A stretch of 14,459 nucleotides of DNA from Promethearchaeota archaeon (GCA_019894875.1 JAGXNR010000075.1:1-14459), one strand, 5' to 3'; counted from the first letter of the stretch, positions 1 to 8,084 are shown. A program made the numbers and translations. Notes: generated by a model not told the origin, from the sequence alone.

Positions 1-594
1 CTCTGAGGGTGTACCCGGAAGTTGAGCAAAGCATTCAATTAAGTTATCTCCGGCGCATAACACTTTTTCAAGGGGGTAATATATTGAAGCAGAATCAATG
101 CTATGCCCACCCAACACATGAAGGATTAGTTCATAAGGTTCCATTCCGATTTTTAATTCTTTTTTCACGAGGACATTTGGTGAAGAAAGTTTAACAGTTT
201 TAAAAATATCAATAATTTCTTGCTCCTCAATGAGAAATAAACCAGACCATTTATCCTCTTCAGTATTATTTAAAACATTAAGAAAGTTTTTTAATTCATT
301 AACTCCCGTTTCTGAGGATACGATATCAACATCTTTAAATGCTTCCATTGAAAGAATATGATCCCAGTGAGTATGGGTAAGTAATAAATGAGTTGTTTTC
401 CTTTCAAATTTTTCTTCCATATCTAATCGGAATTTTAAAGTCAAATCCGGATATGGACTGCAATCGACAAAAATAAGTTCATTAGGAAGCGCTATACACG
501 TTGAAGTAACTGTTTGTGTAGCATTTTTTAAAGGATTAGAGGCTCGAGAAGAAGACATTACAAATACATTATCAGAAACTTGGAGATACACCAT
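1..594 (-). CDS. Metallo-beta-lactamase-fold hydrolase, C-terminus missing (partial)
   Basis: An open frame runs from an ATG at 594 down to the left edge, giving 198 residues with no stop, so the C-terminal part lies outside the window. The translation has the MBL metal-binding signature HTHWDH (about residues 74-79), then GGHS (the third zinc-ligand histidine) and AGDN near the visible end, in the order expected for an MBL-fold enzyme. These proteins usually hydrolyse thioesters or other esters, or act as oxidoreductase or nuclease modules; the substrate cannot be read here. No signal peptide is visible, so it is probably cytosolic. It starts 20 nt after the stop of the small GTPase gene on the same strand, which suggests co-transcription. 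The MBL fold is clear; the specific activity is unknown. Confidence 0.8.
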   Translation of the reverse strand, partial: MVYLQVSDNVFVMSSSRASNPLKNATQTVTSTCIALPNELIFVDCSPYPDLTLKFRLDMEEKFERKTTHLLLTHTHWDHILSMEAFKDVDIVSSETGVNELKNFLNVLNNTEEDKWSGLFLIEEQEIIDIFKTVKLSSPNVLVKKELKIGMEPYELILHVLGGHSIDSASIYYPLEKVLCAGDNLIECFAQLPGTPSE

Positions 595-614
595 TTTGAA
601 AAGATTTACGTATT

Positions 615-1136
615 TTATTTTTTATACATTTCTAATGATAATTTATTGAATATATCATCAACACCAGTGCCCAATTTTGCACTTGTCTCATTAAATGAGC
701 ACGCACCAATATCCTGCTTTAGAGAATTAGATTCTTCAACAGAAATAATTTTACTTTCAATTAAATCACATTTATTGCCTACTAAAACATTGGGAATAAA
801 TCCTGACACGTCCTCTACTTCTTCCTTCCATGCTTTAATTTTATCAAAAGTTTCTTTACGGGTTATATCAAAAACATACACGATGCCCTTTACACCTACG
901 TAAAACGCACGTCTGACCCACTTGAAATGATCTTGACCCCCCAAATCCCATATTTGTAAGGTTACATAACTGTTGGTTTCAGGAATTTGTACATTTTTTA
1001 CAAAAAAATTCGATCCAATTGTAGACTCCACATTTGATAGAAATCTCTTTTCTAAAAATTGATGAAGTAGGGTAGTTTTTCCGACACCAAAATTACCAAC
1101 AATACATACTTTAAAATAGGGTGTGTGCAAGCTCAT
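615..1136 (-). CDS. Ras/Rab-like small GTPase with Arf-like G3 box
   Basis: A 173-residue single-domain small GTPase. All five G boxes are visible: P-loop GNFGVGKT (14-21), switch I threonine in ESTIG (Thr39), G3 DLGGQ (64-68), G4 NKCD (121-124) and G5 ETSAK (150-154). The body (FYVGVKGIVYVFDIT, then a K/E-rich helix) is Ras/Rab-like, whereas the G3 box reads WDLGGQ, as in Arf, SRP-beta or Galpha families, rather than WDTAGQ. The protein ends MYKK with no C-terminal cysteine, so it lacks a prenylation signal, and there is no N-terminal membrane anchor; it is probably cytosolic or recruited by partners. Such GTPases are expanded in Asgard archaea and are the best taxonomic clue here. A TATA-like box lies about 21 nt upstream of the ATG. 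The partner and pathway are unknown; the adjacent MBL gene may share its transcript. Confidence 0.93.
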   Translation of the reverse strand: MSLHTPYFKVCIVGNFGVGKTTLLHQFLEKRFLSNVESTIGSNFFVKNVQIPETNSYVTLQIWDLGGQDHFKWVRRAFYVGVKGIVYVFDITRKETFDKIKAWKEEVEDVSGFIPNVLVGNKCDLIESKIISVEESNSLKQDIGACSFNETSAKLGTGVDDIFNKLSLEMYKK

Positions 1137-1157
1137 TTCTTCAATATTTGAATATTA

Positions 1158-1165
1158 TATTTAAA
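1158..1165 (-). promoter_or_regulatory. TATA box for the small GTPase gene
   Basis: Read on the minus strand this is tttaaata, with 21 nt between it and the ATG at 1136. An archaeal start site lies about 25 nt downstream of the TATA centre, so the mRNA would begin at or next to the start codon (leaderless). Inferred from spacing only. Confidence 0.4.
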
Positions 1166-1383
1166 ACTATTGTTGAAATAATATTATAAGATATTTAAAT
1201 TCACCAATCGATATCAAGATATTGCATTATTAGATGTGCTTTATTTCGAAATGAAGGATATTATTCATACTTAACCTAATCTCCAAAAATCCTAATGGAA
1301 ATCTTTATAAGCAAGAAGCTATAAGTCTTAAATAATCTTTTGATTATTAGTTTAAATGAAATATTTATCAAGATGTTTTCCAA

Positions 1384-1764
1384 ATGCCCGATTTTGAAGA
1401 AATAGAGCAAAATTTTGAATCCTCAGATATCACCGCAAATTTCATTATTGTATTTAAAGATGAGATAGACTCGATTGAAGGATGGATAATGCTTGAAGAA
1501 ACTTTGAATGAATTCAATTCACACTTACAAGAAGAGATAGAATATTATTGGGGTGAAGATTATGCTGATATGAAGGATTATTCAATCTTTCATTTAAATA
1601 CAGAAGATAAAAATACATTAAAGGAAATAGATACTGACAAATATTACCAAAATCTAAAAACACTTGAACAGATTTTCATAGTAATATTACATAAAGAGAT
1701 TAAGTATCGTATTATTGAAAATCTTCCACCAGTTTTCGAATGGTTTATGGAATCTTCTTTCTGA
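1384..1764 (+). CDS. Acidic protein of unknown function
   Basis: A 126-residue open frame that I do not recognise as a family member. It is acidic, rich in Glu, Asp, Ile and Tyr, and has no cysteine, so no metal or Fe-S site is expected. There is no signal peptide or clear membrane segment; the most hydrophobic stretch, EQIFIVILHKEI (about 95-106), is too short and charged to cross a membrane. The pattern suggests a small soluble alpha/beta or mostly helical protein. It is divergent from the GTPase gene across a 247-nt gap, and a cold-shock-domain gene follows 193 nt downstream. Amino-acid composition and the absence of internal stops in an AT-rich sequence support a real gene. The ATG at 1384 is chosen; the nearby ATG at 1373 is out of frame. 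Confidence 0.6.
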   Translation: MPDFEEIEQNFESSDITANFIIVFKDEIDSIEGWIMLEETLNEFNSHLQEEIEYYWGEDYADMKDYSIFHLNTEDKNTLKEIDTDKYYQNLKTLEQIFIVILHKEIKYRIIENLPPVFEWFMESSF

Positions 1765-1897
1765 ACTGTTGGTTTTAAATTTGGGAAGTGTAACCGATTA
1801 ATTTCATTATTTTATACAGATCTCATTAAGTTTTTACTTTATTATTTATAGAAAACTATATTACGATGGAAATCTTAAGGATCATGATTGGTGGATT

Positions 1898-1906
1898 TTT
1901 TTATAT
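1898..1906 (+). promoter_or_regulatory. Probable TATA box for the cold-shock gene
   Basis: A tttttatat-type element ending about 50 nt before the ATG at 1958, which would give a leader of roughly 25-30 nt. The leader region contains three CCAA-centred repeats (near 1910, 1926 and 1944). Low confidence, as the surrounding region is generally AT-rich. Confidence 0.3.
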
Positions 1907-1957
1907 GCGCCAATTTGTAAATGTACCAATTTTTAAGAACGTACCAAGGTTTTATCG

Positions 1958-2212
1958 ATGGTAAAAGGAACTGTAAAATGGTTTAATAGTAAGAAAGGCT
2001 ATGGGTTCATTACACCAGATGATGGATCTCCAGATGTTTTTGTTCATTATAGTACAATTCAAGGCGAGTCCGAAGAATTTAAGATTATATATGAAGGAGA
2101 CATAGTAGAATACGAGATTACAGAAGGGAAAAAGGGTCCACAAGCCAGTGATGTCACAATAACTCAAAAAGGACCTCGAGTGGACACACGTGGCCGAAAA
2201 TCATTTTATTAA
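1958..2212 (+). CDS. Cold-shock-domain (CspA-type) nucleic-acid-binding protein
   Basis: An 84-residue protein made of one cold-shock domain plus a short basic tail. It opens with the hallmark [15 protein letters not shown], containing RNP1 (KGYGFI, 13-18); RNP2 is VFVHY (27-31). These aromatic residues bind single-stranded RNA or DNA. The domain ends near residue 70, and the tail ([12 protein letters not shown]) adds positive charge. The family acts as RNA chaperones that melt secondary structure, often induced by cold or growth changes. CspA-type proteins are widespread in bacteria but patchy in archaea, so acquisition from bacteria is plausible though not shown here. The gene is monocistronic in appearance and followed by a T-rich termination region. 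The identification is secure; the physiological trigger is inferred. Confidence 0.93.
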   Translation: MVKGTVKWFNSKKGYGFITPDDGSPDVFVHYSTIQGESEEFKIIYEGDIVEYEITEGKKGPQASDVTITQKGPRVDTRGRKSFY

Positions 2213-2339
2213 TAAATTTATTTATTAAATAAAAAGGTTAGGTAAAGTACTAAGAATAAGGAATTTTGCGAGATAAGAAATATATGATAAGGGTTAGTTA
2301 AACTTCTTCTTTCGATTATTTTACATCTTACATATTCCA

Positions 2340-2399
2340 TTTTTTTTTATTTTTTTAATTAATTGAAACAATGTGAAGATAAGAAAATAAAAATGAAAG
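2340..2399. terminator. Convergent T-rich termination region
   Basis: Between the convergent cold-shock and ferredoxin genes, the plus strand has two T runs (2340-2348 and 2350-2356). The minus strand has T-rich tracts at about 2377-2399, immediately after the ferredoxin stop. Archaeal RNA polymerase terminates at oligo-T without needing a hairpin, so this can serve both genes. Inferred from composition. Confidence 0.4.
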
Positions 2400-2407
2400 G
2401 AAAATAT

Positions 2408-3538
2408 TTACATCAACATCTGAGTAAATGTTTTGTTTCCTATTTTTAGCTTATCTGGGGGTATATTGTCTCGAACTTTTTTCATCTTTATCGCGTCATT
2501 AGGGCAATTAACAGCGCAGATACCGCATCCAATACACATCTCTTCTTTTAATACCATTCTCTCATCAGATGAATCAGATTCAAGAGGAAACCTGTGATAT
2601 ATCGCTTCTTTGGGACATTTTCTCATGCAAGTTTCACATTTATTACAGAGATCATTGTTGAATTGAGGTGCATAATTGGATTGATATACGCCTATATCAT
2701 GGATCAATTTTGCGGGATATAAAGCTCCACAGTGACAGCTACAGCAATTACAGAAAAAATTGGATGATTCAAGTCCTTTATCAAAAATGGCATTATGAAC
2801 CAAACCTCTCTTCTCCGTTTCTTTGAGAAATTCAATAGCTTCTTTCTTATTTAATAATCTTGCTCCATGAATCCCACCGTCTACCATCATTTTTGCAGGA
2901 AGACCAGCTACTATACATCCCAATGATGCAGGAGCCACATCACACGGCTCTCCAGTCATTTCTCCAATTAGGCGGCATTGACATGAGATTACAGCGAATT
3001 GGTCATGTTTATCAAGCATATTTTTTACAGATTCATATGATAAAGATTGTGATTCAACATCAAAGTCTTTATTTATTTCAATTAATTTTTCATCAACTTC
3101 TAAAGGGAGTAGTGGTCGAAAAAAATTCCACTCTCTCTCTCGAGCACCTGAAGGTAACACTTCCTTCATTATATCTCGATACAACTGAGCTGCTTTCTTT
3201 AAATTTTCTTCAGTATCTCTATATCTCTGAAAATACTTTTCAAAAATTCCAGGAATAATTGGCTCAAGACAATATCTTGATCCGGATCTAGACACCGTAC
3301 CATTTCTTACTGATCTTCTTAGTAGTTGTTTAATTTCTTCCTTAGGTAGACCAGATCTTTCTTCCAGTTGTTTTAGTGTCATATATTGATCAGCGGGATC
3401 AAAATGAGAAAGAATCTTAATCTCTTCTTCATTCCAGAATACTTTTAATAATTTAGTTACCTTTCGATGTTTTGGTGTGTTTAAAGGTCCTAGTACTAAC
3501 TTTTGTCTAACGATTTCATAATAATCTTCTACTGCCAT
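2408..3538 (-). CDS. Winged-helix / cysteine-motif / 2x[4Fe-4S] ferredoxin fusion protein
   Basis: A 376-residue multi-domain protein. Residues about 33-92 look like a winged-helix (FWNEEEIKIL, then a LEERSGLPKEEIKQLLRR recognition-type helix and a short wing). A middle region carries unusual cysteine clusters: CQC at 186-188 with C199 and C208, and a dense group at C263, C265, C266, C268 and C270. The C-terminal part is a classic two-cluster ferredoxin: CxxCxxCxxxCP at 298-308 and again at 335-345. This suggests electron transfer, with the extra cysteines binding another cluster or metal. Related proteins are common in anaerobic archaea and bacteria, usually annotated only as 4Fe-4S proteins. 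The N-terminal helix-turn-helix may be a protein-interaction or DNA-binding module, so redox-sensing regulation is possible but not shown. A TATA box lies 19 nt upstream. The specific role is unknown. Confidence 0.85.
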   Translation of the reverse strand: MAVEDYYEIVRQKLVLGPLNTPKHRKVTKLLKVFWNEEEIKILSHFDPADQYMTLKQLEERSGLPKEEIKQLLRRSVRNGTVSRSGSRYCLEPIIPGIFEKYFQRYRDTEENLKKAAQLYRDIMKEVLPSGAREREWNFFRPLLPLEVDEKLIEINKDFDVESQSLSYESVKNMLDKHDQFAVISCQCRLIGEMTGEPCDVAPASLGCIVAGLPAKMMVDGGIHGARLLNKKEAIEFLKETEKRGLVHNAIFDKGLESSNFFCNCCSCHCGALYPAKLIHDIGVYQSNYAPQFNNDLCNKCETCMRKCPKEAIYHRFPLESDSSDERMVLKEEMCIGCGICAVNCPNDAIKMKKVRDNIPPDKLKIGNKTFTQMLM

Positions 3539-3557
3539 AAATCATATTATTAAATTA

Positions 3558-3565
3558 TTTATAAA
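3558..3565 (-). promoter_or_regulatory. TATA box for the winged-helix/ferredoxin gene
   Basis: The element tttataaa on the minus strand lies 19 nt upstream of the ATG at 3538, a spacing that predicts a leaderless or nearly leaderless mRNA. Confidence 0.45.
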
Positions 3566-3607
3566 AAATTAATCCTTAAATTGTAATTGTATTAGATAAA
3601 TATACAG

Positions 3608-3640
3608 AAATGTCTAAAATGAAATGTCTAAAATGAAATG
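3608..3640. repeat. 14-bp tandem repeat, about 2.4 copies
   Basis: The unit aaatgtctaaaatg occurs at 3608-3621 and 3622-3635, with a partial third copy at 3636-3640. It lies in the gap between the flavodoxin and the ferredoxin-fusion genes. A separate 13-bp direct repeat (aaatatacagaaa) flanks it at 3598-3610 and 3689-3701. It could be polymerase slippage in AT-rich DNA or paired regulator sites; there is no inverted symmetry to suggest a simple operator. Confidence 0.7.
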
Positions 3641-3754
3641 AGCATAAGTGTAAATTAATTTTACATAGAAAGTCTTGTTCTTTAAAGGAAATATACAGAA
3701 AAAAAATCGAATTAATATGACATATACTAATTAATTTGATACCCTAATTTTAAT

Positions 3755-4234
3755 TTAGTTATTGCTGCTCTTGATTTCCTCAATAAACTCTGAAACTTTA
3801 TCAACATGAACACCATCTTTAATATCTTGTTTAGTAATCTCTAGAGTCGATATAGGAATTTTATCACATAATTGTGCCATACTTTCAAATGCTTTAATCC
3901 CACCTTTTCCACCTTCAGTGCAAAAAAAAGCTACTTTCTTGATTTTGGTTTTTTGTTCAGTGATATACGTCCTTATAGCTGGTGTCATTCTTTTATTCCA
4001 TATAGGCGTACCCATTATTACTAAATCAAATAATTCGGGATCTTTTTGAACTTCCTTTATTTTTGCTAGCTTTTTAAGAGTGGCATCTTTACCAGATTTC
4101 AGAAAACCTATAATTCCTTTTCGTTTTTTGGTATCAATAATCTCTTCAAAATCCCAATTTTCCTGATTGATAATCATTTCCCCGATATTTTTGGTTGTAC
4201 CTTTTCTTGAGTAAAATACTACTAAGTTTCCCAT
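3755..4234 (-). CDS. Flavodoxin-family protein
   Basis: A 159-residue flavodoxin-like protein. The N-terminus, LVVFYSRKGTTKNIG (4-18), is the beta-strand plus FMN-phosphate-binding loop, with threonines 13 and 14 in the usual positions. GTPIWNKRMTPAIRTYI (75-91) is the second FMN-contact loop, seen in the GTPIW-type flavodoxin and NAD(P)H-quinone-reductase-like subgroup. Length matches the flavodoxin fold with no extra domain. It is probably a cytosolic FMN electron carrier or a small flavin reductase. It lies 109 nt downstream of a flavin-reductase-like gene on the same strand, so the two may work together in flavin-based electron transfer, although each could have its own promoter. The redox partner is not evident. 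Confidence 0.88.
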   Translation of the reverse strand: MGNLVVFYSRKGTTKNIGEMIINQENWDFEEIIDTKKRKGIIGFLKSGKDATLKKLAKIKEVQKDPELFDLVIMGTPIWNKRMTPAIRTYITEQKTKIKKVAFFCTEGGKGGIKAFESMAQLCDKIPISTLEITKQDIKDGVHVDKVSEFIEEIKSSNN

Positions 4235-4343
4235 GATAAATCAGTTATTTTAATCTTTAATAATCAATAAATATTAGGATTTTATTACGCTATTTTTTTG
4301 AGAATTAAGCTTAGGTTTCTAATAAAAAAAAGAGAATTAGTAA

Positions 4344-4928
4344 TTAATCCTTTTTATAATTTTTTCCTATACTAAAAGCTTTCCCTAGATGATCTCCAAT
4401 TTTCCAATAGTTATTATCAATTGAAAATATGAACGGCTTTACTTTCGAAATATCTGGTATTTTATTTGTTATATAGTAATCATCTGCATAAGCATTGATA
4501 ACTTCCCCTATAAAAATTTCACAACCGTTTTCATTATTGGTTAATTCTTTGGTATTAATAGTTTTCAATACTTTGCATTCCATATTTATAGGAGCATGAG
4601 TTATCATTGGGGCCGTTTTTAAATCTCCATAAAACACTTCAAAGACTTCTGATTTATCTATTTCTTTTCCAGAGACTAATCCAACATAGTCAGCAACTTC
4701 AACCATCCCCTCTGAGGGAATGTTAATACTGAAGGTACCATTTTCTTTAATTCCAATATTTGTATGATGTGTTTCTTCTGAAGATATAGCAAATAAAGAA
4801 GGTTTATAACCAACAGCATTTATCCATGCTAATGCCATAAAGTTTGGTTTCCCGTCTACGTTTGCTCCGATAATTGAAACGGGCATAGGGTATAAATAAA
4901 CTCCAGGACGTATTTTATTCTTCGACAT
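4344..4928 (-). CDS. Flavin-reductase-like (FMN-binding split-barrel) flavoprotein
   Basis: A 194-residue protein of the flavin-reductase-like domain family. Visible signatures include the opening YPMPVSIIGANVDGKPNFMA (13-32) and AWINAVGYKPSLFAIS (34-49). The short TFSINIP segment (65-71) and the later CKVLKTI and IFIGEVI strands complete the split barrel. Members bind FMN and reduce flavins, or act in anaerobes as flavoproteins receiving electrons from ferredoxin or NAD(P)H. The archaeal branch includes proteins of the ferric-reductase/flavoredoxin type. No N-terminal targeting sequence is seen. Its neighbour downstream is a flavodoxin, consistent with a small redox module. The family is confident; the electron donor and acceptor cannot be read from the sequence. 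Confidence 0.87.
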   Translation of the reverse strand: MSKNKIRPGVYLYPMPVSIIGANVDGKPNFMALAWINAVGYKPSLFAISSEETHHTNIGIKENGTFSINIPSEGMVEVADYVGLVSGKEIDKSEVFEVFYGDLKTAPMITHAPINMECKVLKTINTKELTNNENGCEIFIGEVINAYADDYYITNKIPDISKVKPFIFSIDNNYWKIGDHLGKAFSIGKNYKKD

Positions 4929-5051
4929 TTTAATTCGTAAAACTCATTTTTTGAAATTTAAATAATTAGATTACTTGAAATTAATATTGTTTATAAATTA
5001 AAGATTGATGCAAATTTGGGTACTGGTTTTTCAATTAAAAAAATGATCATC

Positions 5052-6572
5052 CTATATTTTGAAAGTATCACCATCTTTCATTAAGATTGCATTATCGAAG
5101 TTATCCTTGAACCATTGTGGGTTGTCGGTATGAACGGGAATCACAATATCAGGATTTATAGTGTCGATTGCCCAAAGTAAATCTTTCCTTGATGCGTGGC
5201 CTGAAGCATGAAAACCTTTTGTGAACTTTGGCTTTTCCTTCCCTTTTTCTTCAATGATTTCAAATCCATTAATTGTAATTCCGAAAAATTTAAGCCAGTT
5301 ATTCAAACGCACGAAATCAAACTCGGATTCTTCTGTAAAAGCTTCACTTGAAGAATATATGTAGGATCCTTTAGAAGGTTTAATATCTAATAAGTTCTTG
5401 ATATCAAAAAGAGAAAAACAAAGTATGAAATTATCTGGATCTTTTGAAATCTCTGCAGGATCTATATAGTTAATTTCATTTTCTTCATTAGTAAGGTATT
5501 TTTCCCACCCTCTTGTGGTTGATTTTAAATCACTGTATATCCCAATATTTTTTATCCTATCAATTTCATCAGCTTTTTGAAGTGCTTTAAGTAAATATGC
5601 ATCTTTTGGTGTAATGATAAGGGTTCTATCAATCTTTGTAGCAATCGAATTAATCATTTCCAATCTTTCGAAATTTCGGGCTGTAAAATCTGCTATGATA
5701 ACTCCTTTTGCTTCTTCAGCAGTTTTTAAGCATTTTTCGTACACCTTCTGTTCAGATTCGTATACATCTTCTCTAGTAGCCCTTGTACCTTCTATTATCA
5801 GGACAGAAGCTTCTTTAGCGTTTTGAATAAATTTTTCACTGCTTTTCCTCTTTTTACCATGGAGTCGAAAATCACCTGTATAGGCGATAGAATTCTCACC
5901 AGAAACTATGTATGCCGTGGCTCCATAAATAGAATGGTCTACCTCAAAACTTTTTACTTCAAAATTAGAGGAAAAATCGTTAAGAGAGGATAGATTCCCC
6001 TCTTTCAATGTGGTCTTACTTTTAATACTTGAGTGAAGGAACTCTTGGAATGATTCTGAATAAGGTTCTGTGCAAATAAAATCTCGTCCATAATCCTTAT
6101 TCCTTTCTGGTTTTAAAATTCGTTTATCTTTATCTGGTAACTTTAATGAATAATACGCTACATCAGAGCCTAGCATTGCAGATGAACAATCTAACATTGC
6201 TTTGAGTAGCATGATAGTGGAGGGTGATGCAATTATTGGGTAATCTGGTTTAAGTAACCCAATATTTCCACAATGATCCATATGTGCGTGACTGACAATT
6301 ATAGCATTTACATTCAAAGAAGGAAATGAGGAATGATCAATATCTATGGGGATTAAATCTTTTCGATATACATTAATTTTGGGAATTAGATTTAATTGAA
6401 TTAGATCATGGATGCCCCTTGGTTTTCTAGGGGAAATAAATTCCTGGAAATAATCCCCATATTTTTTGAAATTCATACCAAAATCAAGGAAAATACCTTC
6501 CTCTTTTTCCTTAAGATATATTTTACTGCCCCCAATAGTGCTAGTTCCATCATATATAGTTATGGATGTCAT
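5052..6572 (-). CDS. RNase J-like beta-CASP metallo-beta-lactamase ribonuclease
   Basis: A 506-residue MBL/beta-CASP protein of the RNase J/CPSF-like superfamily. Metal-binding motif HAHMDHCG (95-102) is followed by VDHSIYG (His213) and TGDFRLHG (Asp234). EGTRATR (261-267) begins the beta-CASP insert. SGHAS (457-461) and PVHT (His481) supply the late histidines typical of beta-CASP nucleases. This arrangement fits RNA processing or decay (endo- and/or 5'-3' exonuclease) rather than small-molecule hydrolysis. Residues around 38-75 form an insertion between the first beta strands, and there is no bacterial-type RNase J C-terminal domain. It is cytosolic. It is divergent from an MFS transporter gene across 229 nt. 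The alternative is an uncharacterised beta-CASP hydrolase paralogue; all core catalytic residues appear to be present, so activity is likely. Confidence 0.85.
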   Translation of the reverse strand: MTSITIYDGTSTIGGSKIYLKEKEEGIFLDFGMNFKKYGDYFQEFISPRKPRGIHDLIQLNLIPKINVYRKDLIPIDIDHSSFPSLNVNAIIVSHAHMDHCGNIGLLKPDYPIIASPSTIMLLKAMLDCSSAMLGSDVAYYSLKLPDKDKRILKPERNKDYGRDFICTEPYSESFQEFLHSSIKSKTTLKEGNLSSLNDFSSNFEVKSFEVDHSIYGATAYIVSGENSIAYTGDFRLHGKKRKSSEKFIQNAKEASVLIIEGTRATREDVYESEQKVYEKCLKTAEEAKGVIIADFTARNFERLEMINSIATKIDRTLIITPKDAYLLKALQKADEIDRIKNIGIYSDLKSTTRGWEKYLTNEENEINYIDPAEISKDPDNFILCFSLFDIKNLLDIKPSKGSYIYSSSEAFTEESEFDFVRLNNWLKFFGITINGFEIIEEKGKEKPKFTKGFHASGHASRKDLLWAIDTINPDIVIPVHTDNPQWFKDNFDNAILMKDGDTFKI

Positions 6573-6772
6573 AATACGGTAATTTTACTTTAAGAACAAT
6601 TAATAATTTTTATCTTATCATAATATAAGGAAATACCTTATCTTTAATTTGACTGTGATAGATTTATTTATCTATTCATTAGCTATTTAATATAAAAACT
6701 AAAATTAAATTTAAATAGCATTAGAAGGATTTCTTTGTTTAATATTCTCTATGCCAAATTATAAGAATATAG

Positions 6773-6780
6773 TTTAAATA
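6773..6780 (+). promoter_or_regulatory. TATA box for the MFS transporter gene
   Basis: The element tttaaata lies 21 nt upstream of the ATG at 6802, the same spacing as at the GTPase gene, and predicts a leaderless transcript. Confidence 0.45.
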
Positions 6781-6801
6781 GAAAATAATAATAGTAAAAA
6801 C

Positions 6802-8046
6802 ATGTCTTCGATTTCTAATAATATAGAAAGTTCTGCGGACCATGACAATTCCTCGAAATTTTTAGATTTCATAATATATGTTATTTTCTTATTTGGACCG
6901 TTGACAGGAAATATTATTATGGTCTTGTTTCATGTGCTTTCCGTTGAATTTGAAGTCTCCCCTAACGCGATACTTATTGCGATCCCTGCGTTTATGTTCC
7001 CATTTGCGATTACCCAACTATTTTCTGGGGCAATTTCAGATTTAAAAGGAAGATTTCCGGTACTAATTACGGGTTTAATTATATTTGGAGTAGCTATGCT
7101 TTTAGCAGCATTATCTACTTCTTTAGAAATGTATGCAGTTGCGAATATTTTAGGAGGAATTGGATTTGGTCTTATCAATCCTGTACTAATTGCATTAATA
7201 ACAGATATAACAGATCCACCAAATATTCCTAAAAAGATGGGATATCTTGGGGCTAGTGCAAATCTTGGGGTTGGATTAGGACCATTGATAGCATCCCAGA
7301 TGATTTTAATTGGGTGGCGGTCAATTTACATATTATTTATAGGTATCACCATTTTTGGATTAATCTATCTAATTATCTCTAAACGTCCTCATCAAAAAAT
7401 TCCAGAAGATTCAGGGATTAGTGTTTTATTATCTCAACTCTCTACAGAACTACGTCGTTCAGTTGTCGTTTTGATGATATTCTCCGCTTTTTTAATTTCA
7501 CATACATATTTAGCGATAAATATCTGGACATCGAGAACTCTCTCCGGAGTACTTGATGAAAGTTTGGTGGGATTAATTCTAGGTATCGCTGGTGTTGGGG
7601 CTGCAATTTCCGGCGTTCTAACGGGTAGTACAATCAAGAAAAAAGGTGCCGGGATCCCTTTAATGATTGGTTCTATTTTATTATTCACAGCGTTGATAAT
7701 ATTACTCCTAATAGGGGATATTACCCAATCAGAAAAACTCGGTTTTTTAGCAACAGGTTGGATATTTTCAGGTCTTGCGGGAGGAATACTCTTTCCAGCT
7801 ATAACCTATTATAGTCAAGTTCTCTCACCAAAAAGACGAGGTGCATTAGCAGGGCTACTTACTGCGGGTTACTTCATAGGAATCGCTTTAGTTCCTACAA
7901 CACTAGCACCTGTATCAGATTTGTATGGAATTACAGGAATATATATCTGCATATTGGTAATATCGGTGCTCTTTGTTATAAGTATATTTTTACTGTATAA
8001 GAGTGCTAAACGTAAGGTTCTAAAGGAGGAACCACCTTCACATTAA
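6802..8046 (+). CDS. Major facilitator superfamily transporter (drug:H+ antiporter-1-like)
   Basis: A 414-residue polytopic protein of about 12 membrane helices, the standard length for MFS. The MFS motif A loop between helices 2 and 3 is visible as GAISDLKGRFPVL (76-88). The degenerate counterpart in the second half (GSTIKKKGAGIPL) shows the internal duplication. Glycine-rich helices such as ILGGIGFGLINPVLIALITD are typical of the antiporter motif region of DHA1 exporters. The hydrophilic N-terminus (about 20 residues) and the KR-rich C-terminal end are likely cytosolic. It probably exports a small hydrophobic or cationic compound using the proton or sodium gradient; the substrate is not predictable. 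It appears monocistronic and is divergent from the RNase J-like gene. Confidence 0.9.
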   Translation: MSSISNNIESSADHDNSSKFLDFIIYVIFLFGPLTGNIIMVLFHVLSVEFEVSPNAILIAIPAFMFPFAITQLFSGAISDLKGRFPVLITGLIIFGVAMLLAALSTSLEMYAVANILGGIGFGLINPVLIALITDITDPPNIPKKMGYLGASANLGVGLGPLIASQMILIGWRSIYILFIGITIFGLIYLIISKRPHQKIPEDSGISVLLSQLSTELRRSVVVLMIFSAFLISHTYLAINIWTSRTLSGVLDESLVGLILGIAGVGAAISGVLTGSTIKKKGAGIPLMIGSILLFTALIILLLIGDITQSEKLGFLATGWIFSGLAGGILFPAITYYSQVLSPKRRGALAGLLTAGYFIGIALVPTTLAPVSDLYGITGIYICILVISVLFVISIFLLYKSAKRKVLKEEPPSH

Positions 8047-8084
8047 AATATTTTAGAAGCATATGATTAAAGGATAGCACGAAT

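Noticed and set aside
9..194. Plus-strand open frame at the left edge
   Set aside because: It is antisense to the MBL-fold gene, whose HTHWDH and GGHS motifs establish the coding strand.
1952..2167. Minus-strand open frame opposite the cold-shock gene
   Set aside because: The plus strand encodes an unmistakable cold-shock domain; the opposite frame has no recognisable features.
3598..3701. CRISPR array
   Set aside because: Repeat units are only 13-14 bp, directly adjacent or without regular spacers, and no cas gene is nearby.
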